Positions 45,216 through 54,300 of a stretch of 64,000 nt of DNA are shown piece after piece. The notes beneath the pieces were generated by a model. That model was not told where the DNA came from. It ran no database searches and saw only the letters and a program-made list of their open reading frames with translations. The stretch's first letter is position 1, and the number at the start of each line of letters is the position of its first letter. The translations under genes and the position numbers were made by a program. Source of the stretch: Tepidisphaeraceae bacterium (GTDB lineage: Bacteria; Planctomycetota; Phycisphaerae; Tepidisphaerales; Tepidisphaeraceae); the NCBI GenBank assembly GCA_035998445.1, contig DASYHQ010000013.1, positions 62,001-126,000 of the forward strand, written 5' to 3'.

Positions 45216-46256
45216 ATGTCGGTGACGATCAAACAAGTGGCCGCTCGGTCCGGCATGTCGCTGATGACCGTCAGCTACATCTTGAATGGCACGCGTGGCC
45301 GTACGTTCCGCGCGGAGACGCGCGATCGCGTTCTCGCCGCTGCGGCTGAGCTGGGGTACCGGCGCAACAGCGCGGCAAAGGCGATCTCCACCGGGCGCTT
45401 CGGGAGCGTGGCGCTGGTTCAGAGCAATAAGCCGTTCCACGGTTACCTGCCCGACAGCCTGCTCGGGGGCATTCACGATGCGCTGGCACTGCGCGACCTT
45501 AGCCTCACCCTGGCGCGCCTGCCGGACGAAAAGCTGACCGATGAGGCATTCGTCCCGAAGGTGCTCCGCGAGTGGACGAGCGACGGTCTGCTGATCGACT
45601 ACATCACCGACATCCCGCAGCGATTGGCCGACCTGATCGACCGGCACCAGATCCCGGCGATCTGGATCAACGCCAGGCGCGCCGCCGACTGTGTTTTCCC
45701 GGATGACCTGCGCGCCGGCTACGACGCCACCCGGCGGTTGATCGAGATGGGCCACCGGCGGATCGCCTACCTGAATTACACGCGCGGGTACGTCACGCGG
45801 TCGCGCCACTACAGCGAGGCCGACCGGGCGGCCGGGTATGAGAAGGCCATGCTCGAGTCGGGACTAGCGGCCGAGTCGATCTGTCTCGATGGCGTCAGCC
45901 TCGGTCGGGACGACATCGAGATCAGTGAGCAATGGCTCCGGCGCCCCGATCGACCGACGGCAGTGCTGACCTACTCCATGCGCGAGCCGGCGGCCGTCCT
46001 CGTCGCAGCGCGCAGCTGTGGGCTGCGCGTCCCGCACGACCTGTCGCTCATCGCGTTCAGCGCCGAGCCGACGGCCAACGCGTGGGGCGTGGCGTGCTCG
46101 GCCATGCTGGTGCCGCAGGCGACCGTCGCCGACCGCGCGGTCGAGCAACTGGCGCAGCGCATCCAGGTGCCGGCGAAGTCGATCGAACCGGTCGCCGTTC
46201 CGCTCTGCTGGGTAGAGGGCACCACGGTTGCGCCACCCCCGATCGAAGCAGCTTGA
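45216..46256 (+). CDS. LacI-family transcriptional regulator
   Basis: The 346-aa protein has the N-terminal LacI helix-turn-helix (IKQVAARSGMSLMTVSYILN, then RDRVLAAAAELGYRRN) and a periplasmic-binding-like sugar sensor. TCCGGAGCAGC before the ATG fixes the start. It shares the unusual segment (R/L)PDEKLTD and IDRHxIPAxWIN with the LacI protein at 49345, so the two are paralogues. It is followed after 56 nt by two MDR dehydrogenases on the same strand and probably represses them until a sugar binds. Confidence 0.92.
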   Translation: MSVTIKQVAARSGMSLMTVSYILNGTRGRTFRAETRDRVLAAAAELGYRRNSAAKAISTGRFGSVALVQSNKPFHGYLPDSLLGGIHDALALRDLSLTLARLPDEKLTDEAFVPKVLREWTSDGLLIDYITDIPQRLADLIDRHQIPAIWINARRAADCVFPDDLRAGYDATRRLIEMGHRRIAYLNYTRGYVTRSRHYSEADRAAGYEKAMLESGLAAESICLDGVSLGRDDIEISEQWLRRPDRPTAVLTYSMREPAAVLVAARSCGLRVPHDLSLIAFSAEPTANAWGVACSAMLVPQATVADRAVEQLAQRIQVPAKSIEPVAVPLCWVEGTTVAPPPIEAA

Positions 46257-46312
46257 CCGAGGTTTGCAATAATCAGTCGTCACGAGCCATCTGAGAGAAT
46301 CGGAATTGAACT

Positions 46313-47305
46313 ATGAGTAAGACCAAAGCAACCGCCGTCGTTTTTCCACGTGCGAACGCCTGCGAGATGGTGCAATACGAGCCACCCGCGTTGGACGCTG
46401 GCGAACTGCTGGTGCGAACCGAGTACTCCGGCGTCAGCCAGGGTACCGAAATCTGGGCCTACACCGGGCACCGGCCTGAGCTGCAGTTTCCAACGGTGCC
46501 CGGCTACCAGACCGTGGGTGTCGTCGAACAGGTGGGCGAAGGCGTCGAAGGGTTCGCGGTGGGGCAGCGCGTGTTGTGGCACGCCAGCCGTCTGCCGGCG
46601 CAATGGCCGGCGACCTGGATGGCCGGGCACGTCTCGCTGGCGGTGGTCCCGGTGAAGCACGATCCACCGCCGCGCGTGATCCCCAACGAGGTGGACCCGG
46701 TTGCCGCCTCACTGGCTGCGTTGGCGGCGGTAAGCCTGCGCGGCATCGACATGCTCGACATTCGCCCGGGCGACCTTGCGGTCGTCACCGGGCAAGGGTT
46801 GATCGGCCAGGCGTCGGCGCAACTGGCGCGCCTGCGCGGCGCCACGGTCATCGCGACCGACCTGTCGGCCAAGCGCCTGCAGCTCAGCAAGGCCCACAGC
46901 GCCGACCTCGTCGCCAACCCGCGGGATGGCGACCTCAAGCAACTCGTGACCTCACTGCGCCCCAACGGCGCCGACCTTGTGATCGACACCACCGGCCGCT
47001 CCGAAGCGTTCGCCGAGTGCGTGGCGCTGTTGCGGTGGGAAGGGCAGTTCCTCATGCAGGGGTGGTACCCCAAGCCGATCACGTTCGACTTCCACGCTAC
47101 CCACATGAAGAAGCCCAAAATCGCCATCACCTGCGGCATCGGTGACACCGACCGCACGCTGGAACTCATGCGCTACGGCAAGCTGGACTGGCGGCCGCTC
47201 GTGACCGACCTCGTGCCGGTCGGTGACGCGCCGGCGATCTACCAGAAACTGGCGGCCAACGATCCGGACACGCTCGGCGTGGTCTTTGACTGGAAGGGCA
47301 TCTGA
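46313..47305 (+). CDS. Medium-chain dehydrogenase/reductase without clear zinc ligands
   Basis: A 330-aa MDR protein: GroES-like N-terminal half (SGVSQGTEIWAYTGHRPEL, PGYQTVGVVEQVGEG) and Rossmann half (LAVVTGQGLIGQASAQLARL). The usual Cys-His zinc pair is absent, so it may act without catalytic zinc, like chlorophyllide- or quinone-type MDR members. It is followed by a second MDR gene whose ATG overlaps this stop by one base (TGATG), showing tight translational coupling, and both follow a LacI regulator. A sugar or sugar-alcohol oxidation pathway is likely. Confidence 0.87.
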   Translation: MSKTKATAVVFPRANACEMVQYEPPALDAGELLVRTEYSGVSQGTEIWAYTGHRPELQFPTVPGYQTVGVVEQVGEGVEGFAVGQRVLWHASRLPAQWPATWMAGHVSLAVVPVKHDPPPRVIPNEVDPVAASLAALAAVSLRGIDMLDIRPGDLAVVTGQGLIGQASAQLARLRGATVIATDLSAKRLQLSKAHSADLVANPRDGDLKQLVTSLRPNGADLVIDTTGRSEAFAECVALLRWEGQFLMQGWYPKPITFDFHATHMKKPKIAITCGIGDTDRTLELMRYGKLDWRPLVTDLVPVGDAPAIYQKLAANDPDTLGVVFDWKGI

Positions 47306-48309
47306 TGCGCGCGCTAATCGTCCCGGAAAAGGGCAAGATCACGCTCGGCGAGTCGCCGGAACCGGCGATCGGCCCGTATCAGGCGCTGGTGAAGGTCGAG
47401 GTTTGCGGCATCTGCAGCAGCACCGACTGGAAGATCATCAACGGCCAAATGACCTGGGCGGGCCCGTTCCCGCTCGTGCTGGGGCACGAATCGGTCGGAA
47501 CCGTGGTGGCGGTCGGTAAGCGGGCGCGCAGGTTCCGCGTCGGTGATCGCGTGACTCGCGTGGTGCTGCCGAAAACGGATCAGCTAAACTCGGCAATGGG
47601 TGGGTTTGCGCAGTTTGGCGTCGTCACCGATGCCGGCGCGATGGCGGCCGACGGCGATCCTTCGTTGCTGGAGGACTACAACGCGCAACGGCAGATCGTC
47701 GTGCCGCCGGCGCTCGACCCGATCGATGCCGCGTTGGCCATCAGCCTCGCCGAGACCGCCAGCGTGATCAGCGGGCTGCCGAACTTGCGCCAGCGGCGGA
47801 TCGTCGTCGCGGGCACCGGCATTGCCGGGCTTGCGCTCACGCTATGGGCGAAGCTGGCCGGCGCGTACGTGGTGACGCTCGGCCGTCGCCAGGAACGCCT
47901 GCAACGGGCCCGCGAAGTAGGTGCCGACGCAGTGGTCGACACGACTGCAGGCGATTGGGTCGATCAGGTTCAGCGCGCCTTGGGGGCTGATGGCCGCGCG
48001 GACGGACTGATCGAAGCGATCGGCGACGTCGCCTTTGCCGAACAACTCATCGGCTTACTGAAACCCGACGGCTTTGCCACAGCCTACGGGGCGCCCCCTG
48101 ACGGCGCATCGTTTGGCGCCCGCTGGACCCAGGCCGACGTACGCGAGCAAGCGACATACGCATGGGTTGCCGACTTGATGCTCCGCCGGTGGATCAAGCG
48201 AGAATGGTTCGTCACCCACACCTGGCCACTGGATGAGGCCGTTGGCGCGTTCGAACAGGTTCGGCGTGGGGAAGTGCTGAAAGGTTTTGTACGCGTTGAT
48301 CCAAGTTAG
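47305..48309 (+). CDS. Zinc-dependent alcohol dehydrogenase (MDR family)
   Basis: The 334-aa protein has zinc ligands C37 (VEVCGICSSTD) and H61-E62 (LVLGHESVG), and an NAD(P) fold (IVVAGTGIAGLALTLWAKL). The four-Cys structural zinc lobe of many ADHs is missing. It is probably a polyol or sugar dehydrogenase. Its start overlaps the stop of the previous MDR gene by one base. The pair under one LacI regulator suggests two steps on the same substrate. Confidence 0.9.
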   Translation: MRALIVPEKGKITLGESPEPAIGPYQALVKVEVCGICSSTDWKIINGQMTWAGPFPLVLGHESVGTVVAVGKRARRFRVGDRVTRVVLPKTDQLNSAMGGFAQFGVVTDAGAMAADGDPSLLEDYNAQRQIVVPPALDPIDAALAISLAETASVISGLPNLRQRRIVVAGTGIAGLALTLWAKLAGAYVVTLGRRQERLQRAREVGADAVVDTTAGDWVDQVQRALGADGRADGLIEAIGDVAFAEQLIGLLKPDGFATAYGAPPDGASFGARWTQADVREQATYAWVADLMLRRWIKREWFVTHTWPLDEAVGAFEQVRRGEVLKGFVRVDPS

Positions 48310-48310
48310 T

Positions 48311-48332
48311 GGGCGACTGCTACAGTCCGCCC
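48311..48332 (+). terminator. Weak stem-loop after the dehydrogenase operon
   Basis: GGGCGACTG and CAGTCCGCCC pair with one bulged base around a 3-nt loop just after the stop. There is no T run, so termination is uncertain. Confidence 0.3.
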
Positions 48333-48372
48333 AAGCCAACTGCCCGTTCCTCTTCTAGAGCAACTTTTTATC

Positions 48373-48444
48373 TTTTACGTACAAAGTGGGAATGTTTTTG
48401 CATCAAGGGAAATCAGGATGTAGATTCCTCTTGTTACGTAAAAA
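48373..48444. promoter_or_regulatory. Two TTTTACGTA sites in inverted orientation
   Basis: TTTTACGTACAA (48373) and, on the other strand, TTTTACGTAACAA (48431-48443) lie about 60 bp apart upstream of the PEP-CTERM gene. The palindromic TACGTA core is suitable for a LacI-type dimer, and a LacI gene lies next to it. Confidence 0.4.
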
Positions 48445-48486
48445 CACTTCGGCGGACTGGGGTCTGGGCCTATTTTAGGAATGGTT

Positions 48487-49272
48487 ATGATAATGCAGCG
48501 TGGGATCGTTTCAGCGTGCGTGTTCTCTGCTTCGACACTGGTGGCTGCGACCGATGCGGGGGCGGCCGTTCACTTGGATTTCGGCTTGAACGGGCAGCGG
48601 GTACAGGCGGATTACATCGGGGTGTCGGGTCTTCAAACACCGAACGTGAGCACAGTTAGTGTTCCTGCCGCCGGCTCTGCGGGCGAGTCTCTGGTGATCT
48701 CGACGATCGTCTCGCCCACCGATTCGACCCCGACCACGGGACTCCTGTCCTACCGTGATCGCGGCACCTATGTAGATCACGGCGGCCTCGAGCACGCGAT
48801 CGAGGATTTCCTTCGTGGTGGCACCGGTACTTCCGGGTACGCGACGATGCGCCTGGCCGTGGGCGGGCTCGTGGCGCACACGACGTACGAGGCGCGGTTC
48901 CGCATCTTCGACGGCTGGAACGCGCTTTCCGGCACGTACTCGTTCACGATCTCGGGAACGGGTGATCAGGACTTCTACGCGGCCAGCGACAACTACGACT
49001 CGGTCTACCAGAACGGTGGCGGTGAAAGTGATGGCGACGTCAACAACACCACCGCGCAACGGGCCGGGCATTTGGAACGCTTCGTCAGCGACGCCAGCGG
49101 CAACCTGGTGCTGACGATCCAGCAGACCGGTGGTACAGAGCGAAACATCGCGTTGAACAGCTTCGATCTGGTGGCTGTCGAAACGATGGTTCCAGAGCCC
49201 GCGGCGCTTTCACTGATGGGCCTGGCGAGCATCGCGATGCTGCGCCGCCGGAACGACCGATCCTGCAAGTAA
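48487..49272 (+). CDS. Secreted PEP-CTERM protein of unknown function
   Basis: A 261-aa protein with a signal peptide (cut near residue 26, ATDAGAA), a beta-rich middle (VHLDFGLNGQRVQADYIGV, FEARFRIFDG-like region TTYEARFRIFDGW, GTYSFTISGTGDQDFYAAS) and a PEP-CTERM tail (VPEPAALSLMGLASIAML then RRR). The middle resembles a malectin/galactose-binding-like sandwich. Three ATGs are close together; 48487 is chosen because AGGA lies six bases before it. It is followed by a LacI regulator, pseudopilin and giant GH2-like gene on the same strand. Confidence 0.85.
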   Translation: MIMQRGIVSACVFSASTLVAATDAGAAVHLDFGLNGQRVQADYIGVSGLQTPNVSTVSVPAAGSAGESLVISTIVSPTDSTPTTGLLSYRDRGTYVDHGGLEHAIEDFLRGGTGTSGYATMRLAVGGLVAHTTYEARFRIFDGWNALSGTYSFTISGTGDQDFYAASDNYDSVYQNGGGESDGDVNNTTAQRAGHLERFVSDASGNLVLTIQQTGGTERNIALNSFDLVAVETMVPEPAALSLMGLASIAMLRRRNDRSCK

Positions 49273-49344
49273 GAGATCGGGCAGTGGAGCGGCGGCGGAG
49301 AAGGTATATTGGTATGTGATTCCATTTACCTGAGAGGTTTACAC

Positions 49345-50400
49345 GTGATCGTCACCCAGAAGAAGGTCGCCGAGATAGCGGGCGTCAGCCAGATGACCGT
49401 CTCGTACGCATTGCGCGGTTCGGAGCTGATCGCGCAGGAGACGCGCAACCGCGTGCTGCAGGTGGCCGACCAATTGGGGTACCGGCCGAACACATCGGCC
49501 GTCGCGATTCGCCAAGGGCGCTTCGGGTGCGTCGCGATTGTCGAGAGCACGGTGTCGTACCGCAGCAGCCTGTTCGGCGGGGCGTTGTTCGACGGTGTGG
49601 AATCGGTGCTGGCCGCCCGCGACTACCACATCAGCGTCGTGCGGATGCCGGACGAGAAGCTGACGGACGTCGCCGTTATGCCCAAGATCCTGCGGCAGTA
49701 CATGGCCGACGGCCTCCTGCTGAACTACTTCGCCGCCGTGCCACCGCAATTGGTGGAGTTGATCGACCGGCACAACATCCCGGCGGTGTGGATCAACTCG
49801 AAGCAGCCGCACGACTGCGTCTACCTGGACGACTACGGCGGCGGCCGCGACGCCGCCGAGCATCTACTGAAGCTTGGGCACCGCGACATCGCCTACGTCG
49901 ACTACTGCTGCCTGCGCGAGTCGGACACGCTGCCGCAGAGCGCGATTCATTACAGCATTCAGAGCCGCCTGAAGGGCTGTGCCGACGCGGCCAGCGAGGC
50001 CGGGGTGTCGTTGAGAGTGCTTCACGACGGGCGCAACTTCATGTCGCCGGCAACCGGACTGGAGGCGGCCCGCCGCGTGTTCGCGGCGCCCGACCGTCCC
50101 CGCGCGTTCATCGCCTACAGCGGTGCGACGGCACTGCAGATCGTGCAGGCGGCGACCGAGCGGGGCCTGAGCCCGGTACGCGATTACTCGCTGATCATGT
50201 TTGAAGACTGGACCGTAGCGCCCAGCGGCCTGTGCATCACCACGATGCGGCACCAATGGAAGTCCGTGGGCGCCGCGGCGTCCAACATGCTCCTGAAGCG
50301 ACTCGAGGACCGCGATGAGCTTCAGTCACCCCAGGCATTACGGTTCACGCTGGTGGAGGGCAATACGTGTGGAGCCCCACCAGAACCGCACCACGCGTGA
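49345..50400 (+). CDS. LacI-family transcriptional regulator, GTG start
   Basis: The 351-aa protein has the LacI helix-turn-helix at its very start (VTQKKVAEIAGVSQMTVSYA, then RNRVLQVADQLGYRPN) and a sugar sensor domain. GAGAGG seven bases before a GTG at 49345 sets an N-terminus that matches the family; an upstream in-frame start at 49309 would add an unneeded extension. It is a paralogue of the LacI protein at 45216. Its place between a PEP-CTERM gene and the pseudopilin/GH2-like pair suggests it controls both sides. Confidence 0.9.
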   Translation: MIVTQKKVAEIAGVSQMTVSYALRGSELIAQETRNRVLQVADQLGYRPNTSAVAIRQGRFGCVAIVESTVSYRSSLFGGALFDGVESVLAARDYHISVVRMPDEKLTDVAVMPKILRQYMADGLLLNYFAAVPPQLVELIDRHNIPAVWINSKQPHDCVYLDDYGGGRDAAEHLLKLGHRDIAYVDYCCLRESDTLPQSAIHYSIQSRLKGCADAASEAGVSLRVLHDGRNFMSPATGLEAARRVFAAPDRPRAFIAYSGATALQIVQAATERGLSPVRDYSLIMFEDWTVAPSGLCITTMRHQWKSVGAAASNMLLKRLEDRDELQSPQALRFTLVEGNTCGAPPEPHHA

Positions 50401-50433
50401 GCACCTGATCATTTCTAATTTAGGAGTTTCCCC

Positions 50434-51246
50434 ATGTCTATCAACCGCAAATCAACTGATGCCCGCCGCCGCGTCGCTGGGTTTACGCTCGTCGAACTGC
50501 TGGTCGTTATCGGCATTATCGCACTGTTAATCTCGATCTTGCTACCGTCGCTCAACAAGGCACGCCGCGCGGCGGCGAACGTGAAGTGCCAGAGCAACCT
50601 GCGGCAGATCGGGATGAGCATGCAGTTTTACGCCAACGATAACGCAGGCTATCTGGTGCCGTTCGACAGGGGGTCGGAAATGTATCCCAATGCTGCTCCC
50701 GACACCCGCTGGTGGATGGAGTATCTAGTAGCCGGCAAGTACATTCCGGGTCCTCAAATCAGTCCTCCAGTCCCGGTCGATCAATATGTCGAATCTGTTC
50801 GCAGATCCGCTTTCATGTGTCCGGAATTCGATGCGAGCTACCCGCCCAGCCCCACTTTGCAGCACCAGATCGGCTACGGGATGAGCGTGTTTGCCGGCCC
50901 TGATGGTGCTGCGTCAAAGTCGAACAATATGCCCGGAACGGCTTGGCACTGGTGGGATATCCCCTCGAACCCATACTGGCAGAAAAAGTACGTGTTCAAG
51001 CGGACCCAAATACGCAATGCCGTTCAGAAGGTCATCATTGGGGACTCGGGCCATTATCAATTGCATAGCCAGCAATCGCACTGGAATCAACCGACCGGTG
51101 CGAACGTCAGAATGGGCCGTCACACGAAGGATGCTGGAAACTACCTGTTCTTGGACGGTCACGCCGACAGCGCGCGTCGCTCCGAGACGTATCATCCGAC
51201 GGCCGCACACCAGTGGGCCTCGCCGATTGTGAACTTCTACCGCTAA
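50434..51246 (+). CDS. Type II pseudopilin, planctomycete H-x9-DG type
   Basis: This 270-aa protein shows a basic leader, cleavage site and helix ([20 protein letters not shown]), [21 protein letters not shown] and a DGH end (NYLFLDGHADSARRSE). TAGGAGTTTCCCC before the ATG is a good ribosome site. It follows the LacI gene by 33 nt and precedes the second giant GH2-like gene by 146 nt with a stem-loop between, the same order as at 26551-32401. Confidence 0.9.
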   Translation: MSINRKSTDARRRVAGFTLVELLVVIGIIALLISILLPSLNKARRAAANVKCQSNLRQIGMSMQFYANDNAGYLVPFDRGSEMYPNAAPDTRWWMEYLVAGKYIPGPQISPPVPVDQYVESVRRSAFMCPEFDASYPPSPTLQHQIGYGMSVFAGPDGAASKSNNMPGTAWHWWDIPSNPYWQKKYVFKRTQIRNAVQKVIIGDSGHYQLHSQQSHWNQPTGANVRMGRHTKDAGNYLFLDGHADSARRSETYHPTAAHQWASPIVNFYR

Positions 51247-51269
51247 TCGCACGCGTTGCTCACCTTTCG

Positions 51270-51308
51270 ACGAGCCGGTGGTTCTCCGTCGGTGGACCAC
51301 CGGCTCGT
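51270..51308 (+). terminator. Stem-loop between pseudopilin and giant GH2-like gene
   Basis: A perfect 12-bp stem (51270-51281 with 51297-51308, core ACGAGCCGGTGG) 24 bases after the pseudopilin stop. It is followed by TCGTC rather than a T run, so it may be a partial terminator or RNA stability hairpin. Confidence 0.55.
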
Positions 51309-51392
51309 TCGTCAATGTGACTCTCGTTAAATCAACCGTGCCGTGTGCCCCATGCTGGCGCGCAGCGATGTCACCAATGATGTAGGGTCCAG

Positions 51393-54300
51393 ATGATCTT
51401 GAAGGTGCTCAGCACGTGCATTGCGGTTTCCCTCGCAACGGCCTCGCTCACCTTGGCGGAGCCGGCGGCATCGCTGGTTGGCGATCAGCTCGATTGGGAC
51501 CGCGCGCCAATAGAGGTGCTGTCGCCCGTGCGTGACCAGATCGTCCTGAACGGCGTGTGGCAGTTCCAGCCCGCCGTTGGTGCGGCTGAGCGCGGCGCGG
51601 TGCCGACGGCGTGGGGGCAACTGCGGGTGCCGGGCAGCTGGAAGCCGGCCGGTGGGCTGCCGAAAGTCGAATCTCCCGGCGGCGGGGAAACGTGGGACAA
51701 TCTGGACCTGCTGAAGCTGGCCAAGGGGTGGTACCGACGTGAGATCGACATTCCGGCGACTTGGGATGGACGGGCGATCGAGCTCCTCCTCGACCGGGTC
51801 AGCACCGACGCCGACGTGTTTGTGAACGGCCAGCGCTGCGGGCAGATCAACTGGCCCCGCGGGTCCGTCCGGATCGACAACGCCGTGAAGGCGGGCGAGC
51901 GGGCGACGATCGAGGTGCTCGTGGCTGCGGCTTCGACCGTGAAGGAGGTCGAGGTCTTCATGGGCTTCGGACAGAGCCACATGGCCAAGTCGCAGTTGGC
52001 CACCTGTGGCCTGACCGGCGATGTGCTGCTCGTGTCGCGCCCGGCTGGGGCGCATATCGCTGACGTCGGCATCCGCACGTCCACCCGGCAACAACGCATC
52101 GATCTGGACGTCGACATCGCCGACGTGCAGGCAGACGGCCCGGTGACCGTGACGGTCGACATGCTCAACGGTCGCGGCGAAGTCGAGAAGCAGTTCACGC
52201 AAACCGTTGATGCCAAGGCTGGCGCGAACAGCACGATCACCATCGGCTGGCCGTGGGCCGACCCGCGCCTCTGGGACGTGGGCAAGCCCGAGCTGTACAC
52301 CGCCATGGTAAAGGTGAACGGCACCGGGCTGAACGACCAGCGGCCGCAGCGGTTCGGCTTCCGCGAGTTCTGGATCGATGGCCGAAAGTTCATGCTGAAC
52401 GGCAGCGAGATCCGCCTGCGGCCTATCAACGCGCTGGCGCCCGACTGGACGGGCATCGGCGACTCGCGCGAGGTCATCTCTCAGGTGTTGCGTTCGTACC
52501 GCGATGCCGGCTTCAACTTCGTCGAGATCTGGCCGGTCGACATTGCGGCCCGCGGGTCGCGCGACGTCTGCCAAACCTGGTGTGAACTGGCCGACGAGAT
52601 CGGCATTACGATTGGCTCGATCGCGCTCCCGATGAACCCGCTCTTCAGCCAGTGGGGCGAGCCTGGGGTAAAGGATGATTACATCGCCCGGATGGCCGCG
52701 TCGATGCGCCGGGTGCGCAACAGCCCGTCGCACGTGATGTGGTCGTTCACGCCGAACTCGTTCGGGCACGCCCAGGATCAGAACCCGGTCTTGATGGGCA
52801 AATCGCTGGCGCAGCCCATCTGGCACTCCGACTACTTCGACGCTGGCTGGCATCGCCGGATGGCGCTGGGCAAAGAGGGTGTGGAGATCGTTAAGTCGCT
52901 CGACCCCACACGGCCGGTACTGGTGCATCAGGGTGGGCCGGTGGGGGACGTGTACGCGCTGAACAACTATCTCTGTTGGGTTCCGCTTCAGGAGCGGATG
53001 GAGTGGCTGACGGAGTGGTCGCAGAACGGCGACATGCCGTACATGGCCGTCGAGTTCGGCGCGCCGCTTCACACGTCGTACATGCGCGGTCGGTGGGGCG
53101 GTGGATGGGGTCGCGGCGAAGGGGCCAGCCACAGCGAACCGCTCGTCAGCGAGTTCGCGGCGGCGTACCTGGGCCCACAGGCATACGCGCTGGAGACCCA
53201 GAGCTACCGAGATTCCATTCGTAGCAAGTTCGCGCCCGCAGACGCGAAGGAGGAAAAGGATTCGTCGCAGATGTACCGCTCGTTCTGGGGCGATCCCAAC
53301 ATCAACCATGGCCCCGTGACCAACCGCATCCAGTCGCTGTTCATCAAGGAGACATGGCGCAGCTGGCGCGCGCTGGGCGTCACCGGTGGGCTCGTTCCGT
53401 GGGATGATGCGCACGGGTTCGACCATTCGGGCGATGCGGGACAACGGCTGGTCGAAGTTGCCCCGCCCGCTCCCGGCCAACGTGGATCGTGGCCGCAGGC
53501 GGTCAAGGCGCGGTTCCTGAATCCCTATCAGCCGGCTGGCGCGAAGGTGCTCTCCAGTGGTGAGGCCTTGCTGAACAACAATCGCGACACGCTGGCCTAC
53601 ATCGCGGGCAAGCCCGAACGAGTGACGTCGCAGGACCACCACTTCACGGCCGGCGGCTCGTTCACGAAGCAAATCGTACTGATGAACGATCGCCGCGACC
53701 CAATCGAGGCCGCGTGGTCCGTCGTGGTGACGCTGGGCGACGACGAAGTTCTGCGGCGGACGGAGACGGCGTCGCTCGGCGTCGCCGAGACCCGGATGGT
53801 GCCGATCGAGATCAAGGCGCCGATGGTCACCGCCGCGACTGATGGCGCCATTGTCCTCACCGCAGAGGTGGGTGGCACCCGCCACGAGGATCGCTTTGCT
53901 TTCCGCGTTTATCCCACCCCGGCACCGGCCAGGCAGCGCGTTGCCGTCATCGATCCGCAAGGCAAGTCGGCGGCCATGCTGAAGCAACTTGGGTTCGACG
54001 TCCAGCACGTCGATACGCCTGGAGACGCGACGACGCTGATCATCGGCAGCCATGCGACAAAGGACGATCCGAAGGTGGTCTCGAAGCTGCAGGGCTGGGT
54101 AGAGCAGGGAGGCGCGCTCCTGCTGATGAGCCAGCACCCGGACTTCTTCACCGATGTGATGGGGCTGCGGGTTCATCCGCTGATCGAACGACGCGCATTT
54201 CCGGTCACCACTGACCACCCGATCACCCGTGGTTTGGACGCCGACGACTTGCGCGACTGGGTAGGCGAAAGCCGCGTGGTCGATCCGTATCCGAACTACT

